Assembly: GCF_010015445.1 (NCBI RefSeq)
Contig: NC_053128.1
Location: 5,404,127 to 5,468,126 of the forward strand
Length of the DNA stretch: 64,000 nucleotides
Direction of reading: 5' to 3'
From: Perca fluviatilis
Taxonomy: Eukaryota > Chordata > Actinopteri > Perciformes > Percidae
A program made the translations under genes and the position numbers. Shown here one piece after another: positions 10,999 to 24,353 of this stretch. How positions within the stretch are numbered: position 1 is the first letter of the stretch; each line of letters starts with the position of its first letter. The notes beneath the pieces are model-generated. The model did not search any database, had not been told where the DNA came from, and saw nothing but the letters and a program-made list of their open reading frames with translations.

Positions 10999-11178
10999 AC
11001 ACAACTAGCCTGCAGCATGCTATTTTGCTAATAGCGATGTTTTACACAACTAGCCTACAACATGCTACTCTGCTAATAGCGATGTTTTACACAACTAGCC
11101 TGCAGCATGCTATTTTACTAATAGCGATGTTTTACACAACTAGCCTACAACATGCTACTCTGCTAATAGCGATGTTTT
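10999..11178. repeat. 45-bp minisatellite, four exact-length units (A-B-A-B)
   Basis: Four 45-bp units of acacaactagcctgcagcat... fill exactly 180 bp. Units 1 and 3 share ctgcagcatgctatttt; units 2 and 4 share ctacaacatgctactct. The array therefore grew by duplication of a 90-bp dimer. The frame is open across it only because 45 is divisible by three. Confidence 0.95.
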
Positions 11179-11581
11179 ACCAAGCTGAAACGAAAGCTGT
11201 CGGTTTGTAGTGTAACTTTTTATTAGTTTGCTTCTAATCTTTGGAAATGTAGCTGCTGCCGGAGACAAACCGGCTCCTCCCCCCAGCATGGCTACTTAAT
11301 ATGTACGCGTGAGTAGACGTCATCATGCATTCTTTATTTCTTTCTCCTCACCATAGATATAGCTATGCTCCTACTGTGTATTAGGCTTCTGAAAATGTGT
11401 CCCCCAGAACAGTGTAGTTGAGTAGCCCTGCTGTAAACCCTCTGGTCAGTGAACAGATCTTTTGCATATCCAGTGCAAAGAGCCAGAGGCAATAAGGGGA
11501 ATTGGGCCACCAAAAATGTACTATTGTAATGTATTTCTTTTTAAGGGTCTTGGAATTTGGCAATAAAATTTTTAGCTTTTT

Positions 11582-11639
11582 CTAAAAAAGGAAACCAGTC
11601 TTTTGTATATATACAAGCGACGGGTTTCCTTTTTTTTAG
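11582..11639. repeat. Hairpin in the hAT element
   Basis: The arm ctaaaaaaggaaacc (11582-11596) is complementary to ggtttccttttttttag (11623-11639), with a 26-bp loop that contains tatatata. Its role is unknown. Confidence 0.7.
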
Positions 11640-11778
11640 TAAACCGCAATAATAAATATTTACTATTGCTGTTTACTAAGTATTTCTTACTAAGTATTTC
11701 TTATCCGATTACTCGATTAATCGATGGAATAATCGGTAGAATATTCGATTACTAAAATAATCGATAGCTGCAGCCCTA

Positions 11779-13890
<2,112 letters not shown>

Positions 13891-13968
13891 TGACTCTGGT
13901 TTCTTTTGTAATATTATATTTATTTACATTTTCCAAATTAAACAAGCAAGCAACCAAACAAACAGGGC

Positions 13969-15198
13969 TCAGATGCAGCTATTGCCAGTTGTTACAGTCA
14001 CACTTAGTGCAGAGGTAGGAGGAAAGGCTATGGATAGCATATTGGTGATCCATACCTGAAAGGAGGGAGGAGAGGGAGACTTCCATTCCCTCAATATCAG
14101 TCTCTTGGCAACTATCAGTCCCAGTACCAATGGTTGCCGCATTGTAGTTGGAATTGCCCTTGTTATTTGTGAGCAGCCAAAAATAGCAAGTCCAGGCTCG
14201 GGCTGAAGGGGCCTCTGATATGCTTTGGAATACCAGTCAGATATTTTAGACCAAAAGTTTGTCAATGAGGAGCAGGACCAAAAAGCATGGGACAATGTGC
14301 CCTCTGACACCTTACATCTGTCACACACTGGGGAAACTGACAGATATATTCTATGTAATCTGACTTTGGAATAGTGTAAACGATGGACAATCTTAAATTT
14401 AATTAATTGGTGTCTACTGTTTATAGAGCAGGAATGAATATTAGACAAACAGGTGTTCCACATGGATTCAGATAGCTCCACATCTAACTCTTCTTTCCAA
14501 GTTTCCCTAGTTTTCACAGTGTGCGCAGCAATACAGTCATCAAATAAACGTACAATTCTCGAAATAAGATGCTTGGAGAAAGGAGGGCTCTTACAAATAT
14601 CATAAATTTCATGCTCATGGGGTAGATTTTGAAAATCTTCAATTTTTGATTGGGTGTAATGCCTAACCTGCAAATACCGAAAGAAATGGGAACTGGAGAG
14701 ATTATATTTTCTTTTCAGTTGGCTGAATGATGCAAATTTACCGTCAATGTACAAATTATTAAGTGAGACCAAGCCCTTCTTTCTCCAGTCATGGTACGAT
14801 ATGTCATGCCAGGGAGGCAGAAAACTATGGTTAAAGCATATAGGTGTTTGTACTGATGTATTTGGTAGTTTTAGAGAGCACCTAACCTGGTTTAAAATTC
14901 TTACTGACTGTTTTACCACAAAGCATAAATTCTTATAGGACTCTGGCTTTTCAAACTTGGATAATAGCATAGCTGGCAATGAAGAGTTATTCACAGAGCG
15001 GGCCTCCATCTTCAGCCACAAGGGGGTTGCAAGCGTCTGATTATCCAAGGATCCCTGTTGCCAGAACATTAGTGCCCTAACATTGGCAGCCCAGTAATAG
15101 TGTTTAAATACAGGCAGGTCCAACCCTCCCTCCAATCTAGACTTCTGCAAGTGTGCCTTTGAAATCCTGGCATTTTTGCCATTCCAAATATAGGACAA
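13969..15198 (-). pseudogene. L1-B ORF2 C-terminal domain
   Basis: A 409-residue open frame covers the region after the RT: 'SYIWNGKNARISKAHLQK', 'GGLDLPVFKHYYWAANVRA', and near the end a Cys-rich knuckle, 'CDRCKVSEGTLSHAFWSC', typical of the C terminus of L1-type ORF2 proteins. It is separated from the RT frame by a broken stretch at 15199-15427. It is part of ORF2, not a gene of its own. Confidence 0.85.
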
Positions 15199-15427
15199 GA
15201 TAATGGAGTCCCTGTCTTTAAAAAAGGCTGCGGTGAGATAAATGGGGAGATTTTGACATAAGTATAAAAATTTGGGGGAGGGAGATCATTTTAATTGAGT
15301 TTATGCATCCGATCATTGATAAGGGAAGAATTTTCCAACATTCAATATTTTGTTTTAATTTTAAAATAAATTCTGCGAAATTTAATTTAAATATTAGTTT
15401 TGGATCCTTAGGTATAGTCAGACCAAG

Positions 15428-16411
15428 TTAGGTGAAATGATCATTATCTATTTTGAATGGGATACTTTGTAAAAAACCTGGTGAATAAATACTGGAAAGA
15501 GGCACAAATTCACTCTTTGACCAGTTGATCGTGTACCCTGATATTTTACCGAAAGACTCGATCAACTCAAGAAGAGGGGGAACTGATTTTTCAGCATTGT
15601 ATAAATACAATATTACGTCGTCAGCATACAAGCTGATAAGCGTTTCCACCCCTCCGACCTGAAGCCCCTTCACCTGTGGGTGCTCTCTTATCGTTACAGC
15701 AAGAAGCTCCAGTGCAATAGCAAAGAGGGCTGGAGACAATGGACAGCCTTGCTGAACCGAGCGTTGCAAAAAAAAAGGGGCTGACCGATCACCATTCGTC
15801 AGAACAGAACAACACGGTTCTACGTATATCAGTTTCACCCAAGAGATAAACGTCACCCCGAATCCGAACCTGCGCAGTGACTCAAACATATAAGGCCACT
15901 CGACCTGATCAAAAGCTTTGTGTGCGTCAAGGGACAGAATAGAAGCTCCATCAATGCCACTAAAATCAGAGTAAATAGTATTGAGCAGCCGCCTGACATT
16001 AGAAAAGGAGTGTCTGCCAGGAATAAACCCTGTCTGGTCAGGATGGATGATAGAAGCCAGATATTTGTTCAATCTAGTAGCCAAGATTTTAGTTATTACT
16101 TTACGATCAAAATTTTGGAGCGCAATTGGCCTAAAACTTGCAGGATCGGTTCCGTCTCTGCCCTTTTTTAAAATTAGAGAAATCTTTGCTTCATAAAGGG
16201 CTTTTGGCAGTTTTCCATTATTTTTAGAGTTATGCATCATCCTGAGCATAAGTGGTGCAAGAATATCACAAAATCTCTTATAGAATTCTGCGCAGTAACC
16301 ATCGGGCCCAGCAGCCTTGCCTGATGGAAATGACTTTATGGCATTGATGACTTCCTGTAGTGTAAAGTCTGAATCAAGGCATTTCGCAGCAGCATCACTC
16401 AATTTGGGCAA
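15428..16411 (-). pseudogene. L1-B ORF2 reverse transcriptase
   Basis: A 327-residue open frame holds the RT core: 'SFPSGKAAGPDGYCAEFYK', 'SFRPIALQNFDRKVITK', 'HPDQTGFIPGRH', 'ILSLDAHKAFDQVEW', 'VQQGCPLSPALFAIALE' and the catalytic YADD (15628-15617). All catalytic blocks are present, so the domain itself looks intact. Frames break on both sides: 16412-16716 is decayed before it and 15199-15427 after it. In the intact element it would prime on nicked target DNA and copy the LINE RNA. Confidence 0.9.
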
Positions 16412-16716
16412 TGATATAGAGTCAAAGAAGTCATTCAGATTAGATTGTGAAACATTGTGTTTTGAGGAGTAAAGCTCAGAATAGAATTCACTAAAACGAT
16501 GGTTTATGTCAGAAGGATTGGTTAGAAGAATGCCTGTTTTAGACTTAATACCATGAATTGCTCTAGAAGCCTGGGCACTTTTAAGCTGTTACACTAACAT
16601 TTTACCAGGTTTATCCCCAAGCCTTCAATTTCAAAAGTAAGTTTTTGACTTGGTCGTTCATAATATCATTGTATTCATATTTAAGCTTCAATATCTCTTT
16701 ATAGTGGTCCGGTGAT

Positions 16717-17673
16717 TTAGAATTTTGGTAAGTTCTTTCCAAAATAGGAAGAGCGTTCACCACGCAAAACAACTTTTAATGTTTCCCATAGGGTCAAGTC
16801 AGACACTTCCCCATTATCATTCAATTCTATAAAATCTTTCAATCTAGAGGTTGTATTCTTGACAAAGTTGTCATCGCTTAGAAGGTTTGGGTTGAAGCGC
16901 CAAAAATAAGTCTGTTTTGGGAGGGAAATATTTAATGATATTGCCAAGGGGCTGTGGTCAGAGATCAGAATATTATGGTATTTGGAATCGGTGACTTGAG
17001 GAATAAGGTTAGAGCTAATCAAAAAGTAATCAATCCTACTGTAGGATCTGTGAACATTTGAATATAATGAATATTCTTTGCTTGTAGGATGCTGAATCCT
17101 CCAAATGTCTACTAGATTCCTAGTTTTCAAAAGGTTTTTTAGAAGCTTTACAGATGCAATTTCAGGTGCTGATCGTGTAGATAATCTATCTAAGAAAGGA
17201 TCCAGATAACAATTAAAATCCCCGGCTATTATTATGTTTGAGTCACTATCGTCTGGAAGCAGATCAAAAACCTTTCTGAAAAAATTGGGCTCATCCGTAT
17301 TCGGACCATATATATTAAGCAGGGTTAATGGAAATAAATTTATCGTACCAGAGACCAATAAATATCTACCAAGAGGGTCATTGTTAACAGAGGTTACCTG
17401 GAATGGGATATTTTTCCGAAACAATATTGCCACACCACGGGCGTGCGAGGTAAATGATGATTGATATATCTGAGATACCCAATTGCATTTCAACCTATGT
17501 TGCATAGCTGTTTTGATATGGGTCTCTTGCAAAAAAATAATATCTGCAGAAAAAGATTTCAGGTGTTTAAAAACTTTCCCCCTTTTGACTAGACTACCAA
17601 GCCCTTTCATGTTCCATGAAATCAGTTGTAAATCTTTGCCTCCTACATGCATTTTACCTTGTACTTGAGTCAT
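16717..17673 (-). pseudogene. L1-B ORF2 APE-type endonuclease
   Basis: From the Met at 17673 the frame reads 'LISWNMKGLGSLVKRGKV', 'IIFLQETHIKTAMQHR', 'ARGVAILFRKNIPFQV', 'NIYGPNTDEPNFF', 'IIIAGDFNCYLDP', 'SRIDYFLISSNLI' and 'ISDHSPLAIS'. These supply the Asn, Glu, Asp and His residues expected of the exonuclease-endonuclease-phosphatase fold. The Met at 17673 is preferred over one 30 codons upstream because homologous LINEs begin just before the first strand. The frame ends by frameshift near 16720. Confidence 0.88.
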
Positions 17674-18117
17674 TTTGTAAAAATTTGAAAAAATACAAAT
17701 ACTGTTGCAACACTGAATACAACTGAATAAAACATGTGCATCTGAGCCAAACAAGAACAGCAATACAATCCCACAACCACCCCACCTCCCCCAGTCCCAC
17801 GTCCCCCGAACATGACGCGCATCTTCCCCTCTCGTTCAAAACAGGAGCTGCTGGGCAAATAATAGGCCGACCGGGGTAGCGCCCTCCACCACAACGTAAT
17901 TATGAGTTTGAAAATTGAAAGTTAGTAACACCCTTGAAAACAAAGTAAAATACGCCTTTAAAATAAATTGTCCTGCGCCCTGGTGTATTAATAAATGTTA
18001 TATGTCTTGGCAGTCACTTATTGACATGCAATTTGAAGAATGGGCAACTGTGCATATAGCACAGAAAAGCGAACACGCTCACCTTAAATAAAAAGTAAAA
18101 AATTGCCTTCACATTTT

Positions 18118-19027
18118 TTAACCATCTGCCGAAGCGCTACGTTCCTTTAGTGAACGAGCCGCCTCAGCCGCCGCTGGATCATTGAAGACCTCCGGAGCAT
18201 TCCTCTCCTCATCCCAGTAAACATGAAGCCTGGCTGGGTAGCGCAGGTGATGTTTAACTCCTCCGTCTCTCAGGGCTTTCATCACGTCTCGGAAGGCACG
18301 GCGCTGGCTCATCACTTCACTAGTATAATCAGGGAAGATCAGAACTTTGTTTCCCTTGTATTCCATTGATTGCGTCCTGCTGAGGCGTAGAATCTGCTCC
18401 TTCACCTGAAAATGATGAATGCGAGCCATGATGGTGCGCGGCTTGCCGCCTGCCGCTGATTTGGACTGCAGAGAGCTTTCACTGGATGTGGAAAGTGCTG
18501 TTCACCAAGCAGTTAAGGAATAAGTTTGGAAACAAAATCAGTTGGTTTTCCTTCTTCTGAATCTTCTTTTATACCAACAATCTTGATGTTGTGTCTGCGG
18601 GACCGTGCTTCTAAATCTAGTAGTTTGGCTTGAAGCTGGCCGGCGCACTTTGTTAGATCTTCACATTTGGTTTCAAGCACTTCCACACGCTCTTCAAGTG
18701 CACTGGTCATTTGCTCTTGACTGACCATGCGGTTTTGCAGGTCAGTTTGCACGGAGAGCACAGACTGAAACTTGGTATCAAAGGCATCAAAGCCGTTCAT
18801 CGAGCCTCCCAAAAAAGCCCCTCTCTTTTCTTTTTTCTCCCCTTCCCCCCCATCATCTCGTACATGTAGGTTTTGTCTATGGACATAGTGTCTGAAGCGG
18901 TAGCCGAAGGTTTAGCAGAGGGCTCGTTGGAGCGGCTATCACTAGCATTAGCCCCGTTAGTATTAGCACTGCTGATGTATCCATCGATGGTCTTGGACTT
19001 CCCAGGAGGGTTTCTTTGCCGCGACAT
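18118..19027 (-). pseudogene. L1-B ORF1 (RNA-binding protein), broken
   Basis: Three frames follow each other on the minus strand. 19027-18797 starts MSRQRNPPGK and is Ser/Asn-rich. 18812-18513 has a coiled coil ending in 'LLDLEARSRRHNIKIVGI'. 18429-18118 is the C-terminal domain ('IHHFQVKEQILRLSR', 'ALRDGGVKHHLRYPARLHV'). The RNA-recognition segment between 18513 and 18430 is partly lost. This is the usual ORF1 layout: coiled coil, RRM, C-terminal domain. Confidence 0.82.
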
Positions 19028-19201
19028 TTCCAGATTAGCTAAGTTCAGCGGATGGGATAGGCGAGCGAGCAAAAAAATATCAGCTCTTGGACAGTTTTAT
19101 CGTGGTGTTCGGTGATTTTGCCTAAGTTGCGGTGGAGAGCACAAGCTAAACACGTCCACATGCTACACATGCGCACTAGCGCCCCCTGACTCTGGTTTCT
19201 T

Positions 19202-19924
19202 AAATGCATGTATAAATGTTAACTTAAGGACAGGGCTTCCAGACACACGCTCCGTCCTGGAATGCTTTCTTGCTTGTGGACTGGAGTCATCTGAAATAAA
19301 AGACCATACAATTTGTACTGATTGCAAAAAGAATATTTGAATGTATACAGTGTAAACCTAAACATTACAACATAAACATTGTATGTGACAGCATTTCTCA
19401 GGACTTTGGCATTGTAGCCCAGAGACTTTCTAATGGGGAGACACAGCATCCATAGAAATGCATGGGGTTAGTTTGTAAAGCCAGTATGGCAGCTGTGTAG
19501 CCTGCACATTCCGTTCCTTCCTGTATGTTTCCCCATTCACTTAAATAGGAAAATGGCTTGCCGATAACTACCCAAAGTGCGTTGCAAGGTGGCCGCAGAG
19601 TGACTTGCCTAAAATGACTGATTGTACTGGCTATCATGTATGTACTGTACACTAAAACTAATTGAAAGATTGTACCCGAGTCAAACTTTTGTTTAAAAGC
19701 ATAATTAGGACGGAAACCCCACTTTTAAGATTGATCGTATTGTCGTTTTCAGGTCAAATGGCCTTTTTAATGGGAGAGCTAGGGGCTACTTTTATCGCAT
19801 CAAAATCACTAGATATAAAACACTAAGAAGGTTCAACACAACATGAAACTTTGCACAAAGTCTCACCAGGGGATTTACACATGAACTCGAGCAATGAGAA
19901 CATTGTTTGTGCACAAAGAGTTTA
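19202..19924. other. No recognisable feature
   Basis: No supported gene or repeat is visible. Short frames at 19219-19652 (minus) have no recognisable motif. Confidence 0.4.
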
Positions 19925-20805
19925 CCAAAAAGTTTTGAACAACTCGCTGCTTGACTTAGCCTGGGTAAACCCTGATGAACTTCCGGTAAATTTGAGATTT
20001 GCTCTGCAGGTCAGTCTGGCGAAGAGCCCATTCAAACCCATTTCCTATGTTCTCAAAATTGAGGCACCAATCACAACCGCTGAGGCGGGCTTTATACCAA
20101 TCACGACCGTTGAGGCAGGCTTTACGTGACGAGGATAGCGCAGCAACGGCGAGCAGCTTTTTGTTTACATTCAACATGACGGCTACCGAAGCCGTGCTTC
20201 ACGTGCTCGGCCATGACCGGCGAGCTGCAGGTCAGTCTGACAACGCTACAATTAACTGACAACCGAAGTTATACTAGTTACAGTTCTCAAGGACGCACGC
20301 ACACACGGATAGTCTTTCTCTCAACTCTTCCGCTGTGTGTGGCACGTACCTGCTCGCGGTGTGAAGCGCGTGTCCACGCTATTCTTGCACATGTAGGGAA
20401 CCTCGTGAATTAACCTGCAACATGTCAGCTCTTTGGACATTCTTCAGCGTGTGTGCAGAAGATAACAAGTTTCCAATATGCAACACCTGCAAGGAAAAAG
20501 TAGGGCGTGGAGGGACGACACCAAAAACCAAAATCAAATTTTTTTAGTTGGATATTGGATGTGAAAAGCGTCACCCGGATCGTTGGTCCTGACTATCCAA
20601 TGCGCCCAGAGGCATTTGAGTGGCGTCCGTTGGTGACACCCCTTTGGAAATGAACTGTCAATGAACCTTCCCCAGACCCACTCTCAGTTACCACTGAGAA
20701 GGGTCTGGTGTCAACCAGGCTATGCTTGACTGCCAAGATGGTGACAAGGGGAAAAACAACTGCTAAAGTGAGTTGTTCAAAACCTTTTTTGGTCAACCTG
20801 ATCGG
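19925..20805 (+). mobile_element. hAT relic with BED zinc-finger exon
   Basis: The ends are imperfect inverted repeats: accaaaaagttttgaacaactcgct (19927-19951) against agtgagttgttcaaaaccttttt (20767-20790 region). Inside, 20420-20530 on the + strand encodes an N-terminal BED finger beginning MSALWTFFSV with CNTCKEKVGRGGTTPKT, the start of many ZBED/hAT transposases. The rest of the transposase is absent. It is probably a non-autonomous derivative that kept the first coding exon. Confidence 0.6.
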
Positions 20806-21022
20806 AATATAACAAAGCGCTTCGAGGGAAAGGGCTTACGGTTAAACCCCAAACTGTTGCATTACAACCATAACATCATGAAACTGTAACATATTTCACT
20901 TACTTTTTCGTGAGATCGTTGGGCGAAGCAAATTGAATCTTCTTTGTCCGTGTATCAAACGGAAGTCAGGACTTGAATCGGTCACCTGAGAGCAGAGGCA
21001 CGGTCTTCCCCTACTGGCGGGG
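20806..21022. other. No recognisable feature
   Basis: Short spacer between the hAT relic and the dispersed repeat. Nothing is supported here. Confidence 0.4.
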
Positions 21023-21590
21023 GGTGGGTGTAATGGTTGGATTTAAACACTGAACTGAGTCACTTGTTAGAAGTGAAATGAAAGAAGTGAATTTTCTTAG
21101 TTGTGAAAATCGATAGATTCTTGTTTTAAGTATTTTCACCTAATACAGTTAAATAAACGAAATCAAGCACAAAAGTATAGTTTTTAGCAAAATTGATATC
21201 AGCCTAAAAATAAATATATTATCTTGCTATGTTGTTTATCTTACTTAGATAAGACCAATCATTTTTGAGTGAATCTAAATCAAGTGATTGCAAACCTTTT
21301 ATATGCTACTTCAAAAAGTTAAATGGAGCTGGTTTAAATAAACATTTCAAAATCGCACTCAGAACAACCAAAAACAACAAAACGGGAACGTTGTGTGGAG
21401 GTACAGTGCAACCACAGGAGAACGTTTCAGTTGGTTGGTTCCCCTAACGTTTAGGGAACGTTATAACCCTGAGGGAACGTTCCCTAAACGTTAGTTTTTG
21501 GTTTGGTTCGAACTAACCTTTTAGAGAACCAAAAACTAACGTTCCCCAACGTTCCCTAAATGTTCTGTGTTAGTGGGGGTGGATCAGCCT
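21023..21590. repeat. Dispersed repeat, copy 2, with terminal palindromes
   Basis: Second and longer copy of the repeat at 1-478. Its 3' part keeps a self-complementary region: aaacgttagtttttggttt (about 21487-21505) pairs with gaaccaaaaactaacgtt (about 21526-21544), bracketed by gggaacgtt/aacgttccc motifs. It probably ends at gttagtggggg. Confidence 0.72.
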
Positions 21591-21594
21591 CTTA

Positions 21595-21886
21595 TCCCGC
21601 CCTGTGCACGCCCATTTTTAACCATAAAAGGTCAATGCAAAGCACCTTGTGAATGATGATCAGTATATGGCAGTTGTTACACCGAATCATGATGACTGGC
21701 GGAGAAAAAGCAAAAAACTTCTCAGACGTTCAGGAATTGCTGCAAATTGAATTATAATTTCGGCCTGTTCTTGCACAGTGTATGGAACCCTGATCTATAG
21801 ACTACATATATTAATAATACGTCCAAAACGGCAGGTATTACGGCACTCGGGCACAGCTTCGATATATCACGTATATGATAAGATTT
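21595..21886 (-). mobile_element. Harbinger element, far-left piece (outer element of nest)
   Basis: This AT-rich stretch would be contiguous with 28262-28783 before the L1 insertion. The L1 target duplication tatatgataagattt ends at 21886 and again at 28261. Its minus-strand motifs are not coding. Assignment to the same Harbinger as 28262-28783 is inferred from that contiguity. Confidence 0.4.
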
Positions 21887-22276
21887 TATTTTATTTATTT
21901 ATTTTTTTGAAAATATGTTTATTGCAGATCAACATTGGGATCAGACTGCATTTTCTTATTCGTACAAAATAACATCAATAACAATAAGCAGCAACCAAGA
22001 ACAATTGTAATTATTTGTCAGATTCTGAATACAATAATGATGAGGCACCGTAGTAAATATCAAGACTAAGAGACCAAAAAGTAAAACCAGGAGTCAAAGG
22101 AGATAAGAAAAATTCCCTTTGAAACCGCTAATGCTGCATTATCAATATTAGTGACCCCTCATCACTCAGTTTTCTCCCTCAGACCCCTTAAGTGTTCCAA
22201 GACCGGTCCCCATGCCCTATCAAACACATTATCCCTCCCTGCAATCATGAATCTGATCCTCTCTAAGTGGAGGACT

Positions 22277-23461
22277 TTACCCAGCCAGTAACATACCCAG
22301 ATACAATGGCCATTTGTCCCTGCCAGAGTTCAAAGCAATTTCATTTGTAGACCCCAGAATGGCCACAAGGGGGTTGGGTATCCACTGCTTATTGAAGGCT
22401 TTTGAGTAAAAATCAAATACAGAAGACCAGAATGAGTGGAGGTTAGGGCATGTCCAAAATTGGTGTGTGAGGGTGCCCTTTTGGTTTTTACACTTATTAC
22501 AAAATGCTGATACGCTGTGATACATCTTGCTTACTTTTACTTTCGAGTAATGCAACCTGTGTATTACTTTAAATTGTATTAGATTATGTCTCGCATTCAC
22601 TGAGCACCTATGAATGTTCATAAGACATGAATCCCAAAATATCTCAGTGAGGGGAATCCCCAGTTCTGTCTGCCACTCAGTTCTTAACCTATCTGTGCTG
22701 GGTGGTGCATGGTTGACTATTATAATATTGCCACTGCTCCTTTTCTGCCTGACTGAACATTAGTTATGTTTTCGAGTGTGTCATGCCTTGGTATGTCTGC
22801 AAGTGTAGACAAGCAACACTTTATAAAATGCCTGACTTGTAGATATCGGAAAAGATGAGAGGCTGGGAGACTATATTTTTTCATTAATTGCTCAACGGAC
22901 ATGAAGTGCCCACGCTGATACAAATCCCTCAAACATTCCACTCCTTTTTCCTTCCATAGAGCAAACGCAGGATCCGTCCCCGAAGGTTTAAAGGCATGGT
23001 TGTCGCAGATAGGGCAGTCTATGAACATGTCTGGGGCTTTCAACTACAATTTAATCTGCTTCCAGACTTTCAAAGAGTTGTGTACTAGAAAGTTCCCTCC
23101 GTATAAAGATTTGTTTATCTTAACAGGGCTGTTCAATAGGGCCGGGAGAGAGGTCTCGCAGCCGGCTGATTGTTCTATAGAAAGCCAGCCTGGGGGATCT
23201 CCAACCATGCTCTCAATGGATTTACCACTCCTCCAGAAAGCCAGCGTGTTTAAATGTGCAGCCCAATAGTAGCATCTGAAATCTGGGAGACCAAAGCCCC
23301 CCTCTTTTTTTTGTTTTACATAGATGTTTCTTGTTTATATGCACCGCTTTGTACTGCCAGACAAAGGGAATTATAATAGAATCTAATTTCTTAAAGAAGC
23401 TTCGTGGAATGCATGATGGGATCGACTGAAACAGATGTAAGAATCGTGGGAGAACCACCAT
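22277..23461 (-). pseudogene. L1-B' ORF2 C-terminal region, broken
   Basis: Three open pieces on the minus strand form the post-RT region. 23461-23222 has 'FFKKLDSIIIPFVWQYKAVH'. 23043-22720 has 'FALWKEKGVECLRDLYQRG'. 22621-22277 has the knuckle-like 'CNKCKNQKGTLTHQFWTC'. They correspond in order to the intact 409-residue domain of the neighbouring L1. Frameshifts separate them. Confidence 0.8.
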
Positions 23462-23598
23462 CTTAATGGCGTTTACTCTCCCGACTAGTGCCAGTGGCAG
23501 AGTCTTCCAGAAATCTACGTTCTGCTTCAGTTGTGTTATTTTTCACTATTCAAACACAACAAGGAAGCTTGCCCTTCGGTTCGTACAGTCCACCCCAA

Positions 23599-24249
23599 TT
23601 AACCGAGCCTGTCCGTAGTGACTTTAAAGGGTACTGAGTTCAGAGCAGCGCTATCTTGGTGTAAATATATAGGCATTAATTCACTTTTATCCCAATTAAT
23701 TTGAAACCCTGAGAAAGACCCGAAGTGGGTAAACAGCTCCATAATTGCAGGTAATAATTCACATGGGTTAGCTACATATAGCAAAACGTCATCCAAATAC
23801 ATCGACAGATGGTGTTTCTGCCCGTTAATAGAGACAGGTGATATTCTGGGGTGCTTACGTATGCCTGTCGCTAATGGTTCTATAGCTAAAGCAAACAAGA
23901 AAGGGGAAGGAGGATCCCCCTGTCTGGTGCCTCGGTATAATGGGAACTGAGGAGAGATATCCTGGTTTGTGATTACACTAGCTGTGGGGTGAGCATATAA
24001 AATCTGTATCTAATTAATGAACCCCCTCCCAAAGCCAAAAGCATCCAGGGCTTCACACATATATGGCCACTCGACTTGATCGAAGGCCTTCTGAGCGTCC
24101 ACAGAGATCAAAACTGACTCTGTATTATGGTCAGCGTATAGTAAATTGAATAGATGTCGTAAGTTGGAGTGAATGTGTCTGTTGGGAATAAAACCTGTTT
24201 GATCAGGGTGCACAATTGTGTGGATATGACTTTTCAAACGATTGGCCAA
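23599..24249 (-). pseudogene. L1-B' ORF2 reverse transcriptase, C-terminal half
   Basis: The minus strand at 24249-24010 encodes 'HPDQTGFIPNRHIHSN' and 'VLISVDAQKAFDQVEW'. 23898-23599 encodes 'FALAIEPLATGIRKHPRI' and a catalytic box that reads YLDD (23799-23788) instead of the usual YADD. The aspartates are kept. The N-terminal RT part lies beyond the Harbinger insertion at 25445-25640. Confidence 0.82.
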
Positions 24250-24353
24250 AATTTTGCTTATCAGTTTTGTTTCGTTAGGGACACAGGTCTATAAGAGGAG
24301 GCATCTAGCTCATTGCGTTCCTTTTTCAAAATTAAAGCTATGTTTGCCTTATA

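Larger units (their letters stand above)
10604..11778. mobile_element. hAT-type element inserted in a (TA)n tract
   Basis: It begins tagggctgca and ends tgcagcccta, perfect terminal inverted repeats of a widespread fish hAT family. The subterminal sequence is full of gattcttcgaataactcga and cgattactcgattaatcga. The (TA)n flanks hide the target duplication. No BED finger or dimerisation domain is readable. Inside lie a 45-bp minisatellite (10999-11178) and a hairpin (11582-11639). Confidence 0.85.
13906..19186 (-). mobile_element. Full-length L1-like LINE, family B, minus strand
   Basis: A perfect 15-bp target duplication, tgactctggtttctt, flanks the element at 13891-13905 and 19187-19201. 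This fixes a 5.28-kb insertion. The minus strand carries ORF1 (19027-18118) and ORF2 (17673-13969) with endonuclease, RT and C-terminal domain in order. The A-rich 3' end (taaataaatataatat on the minus strand) abuts the left duplication. The identical duplication copies suggest moderate age, yet both ORFs carry frame breaks. Confidence 0.93.
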
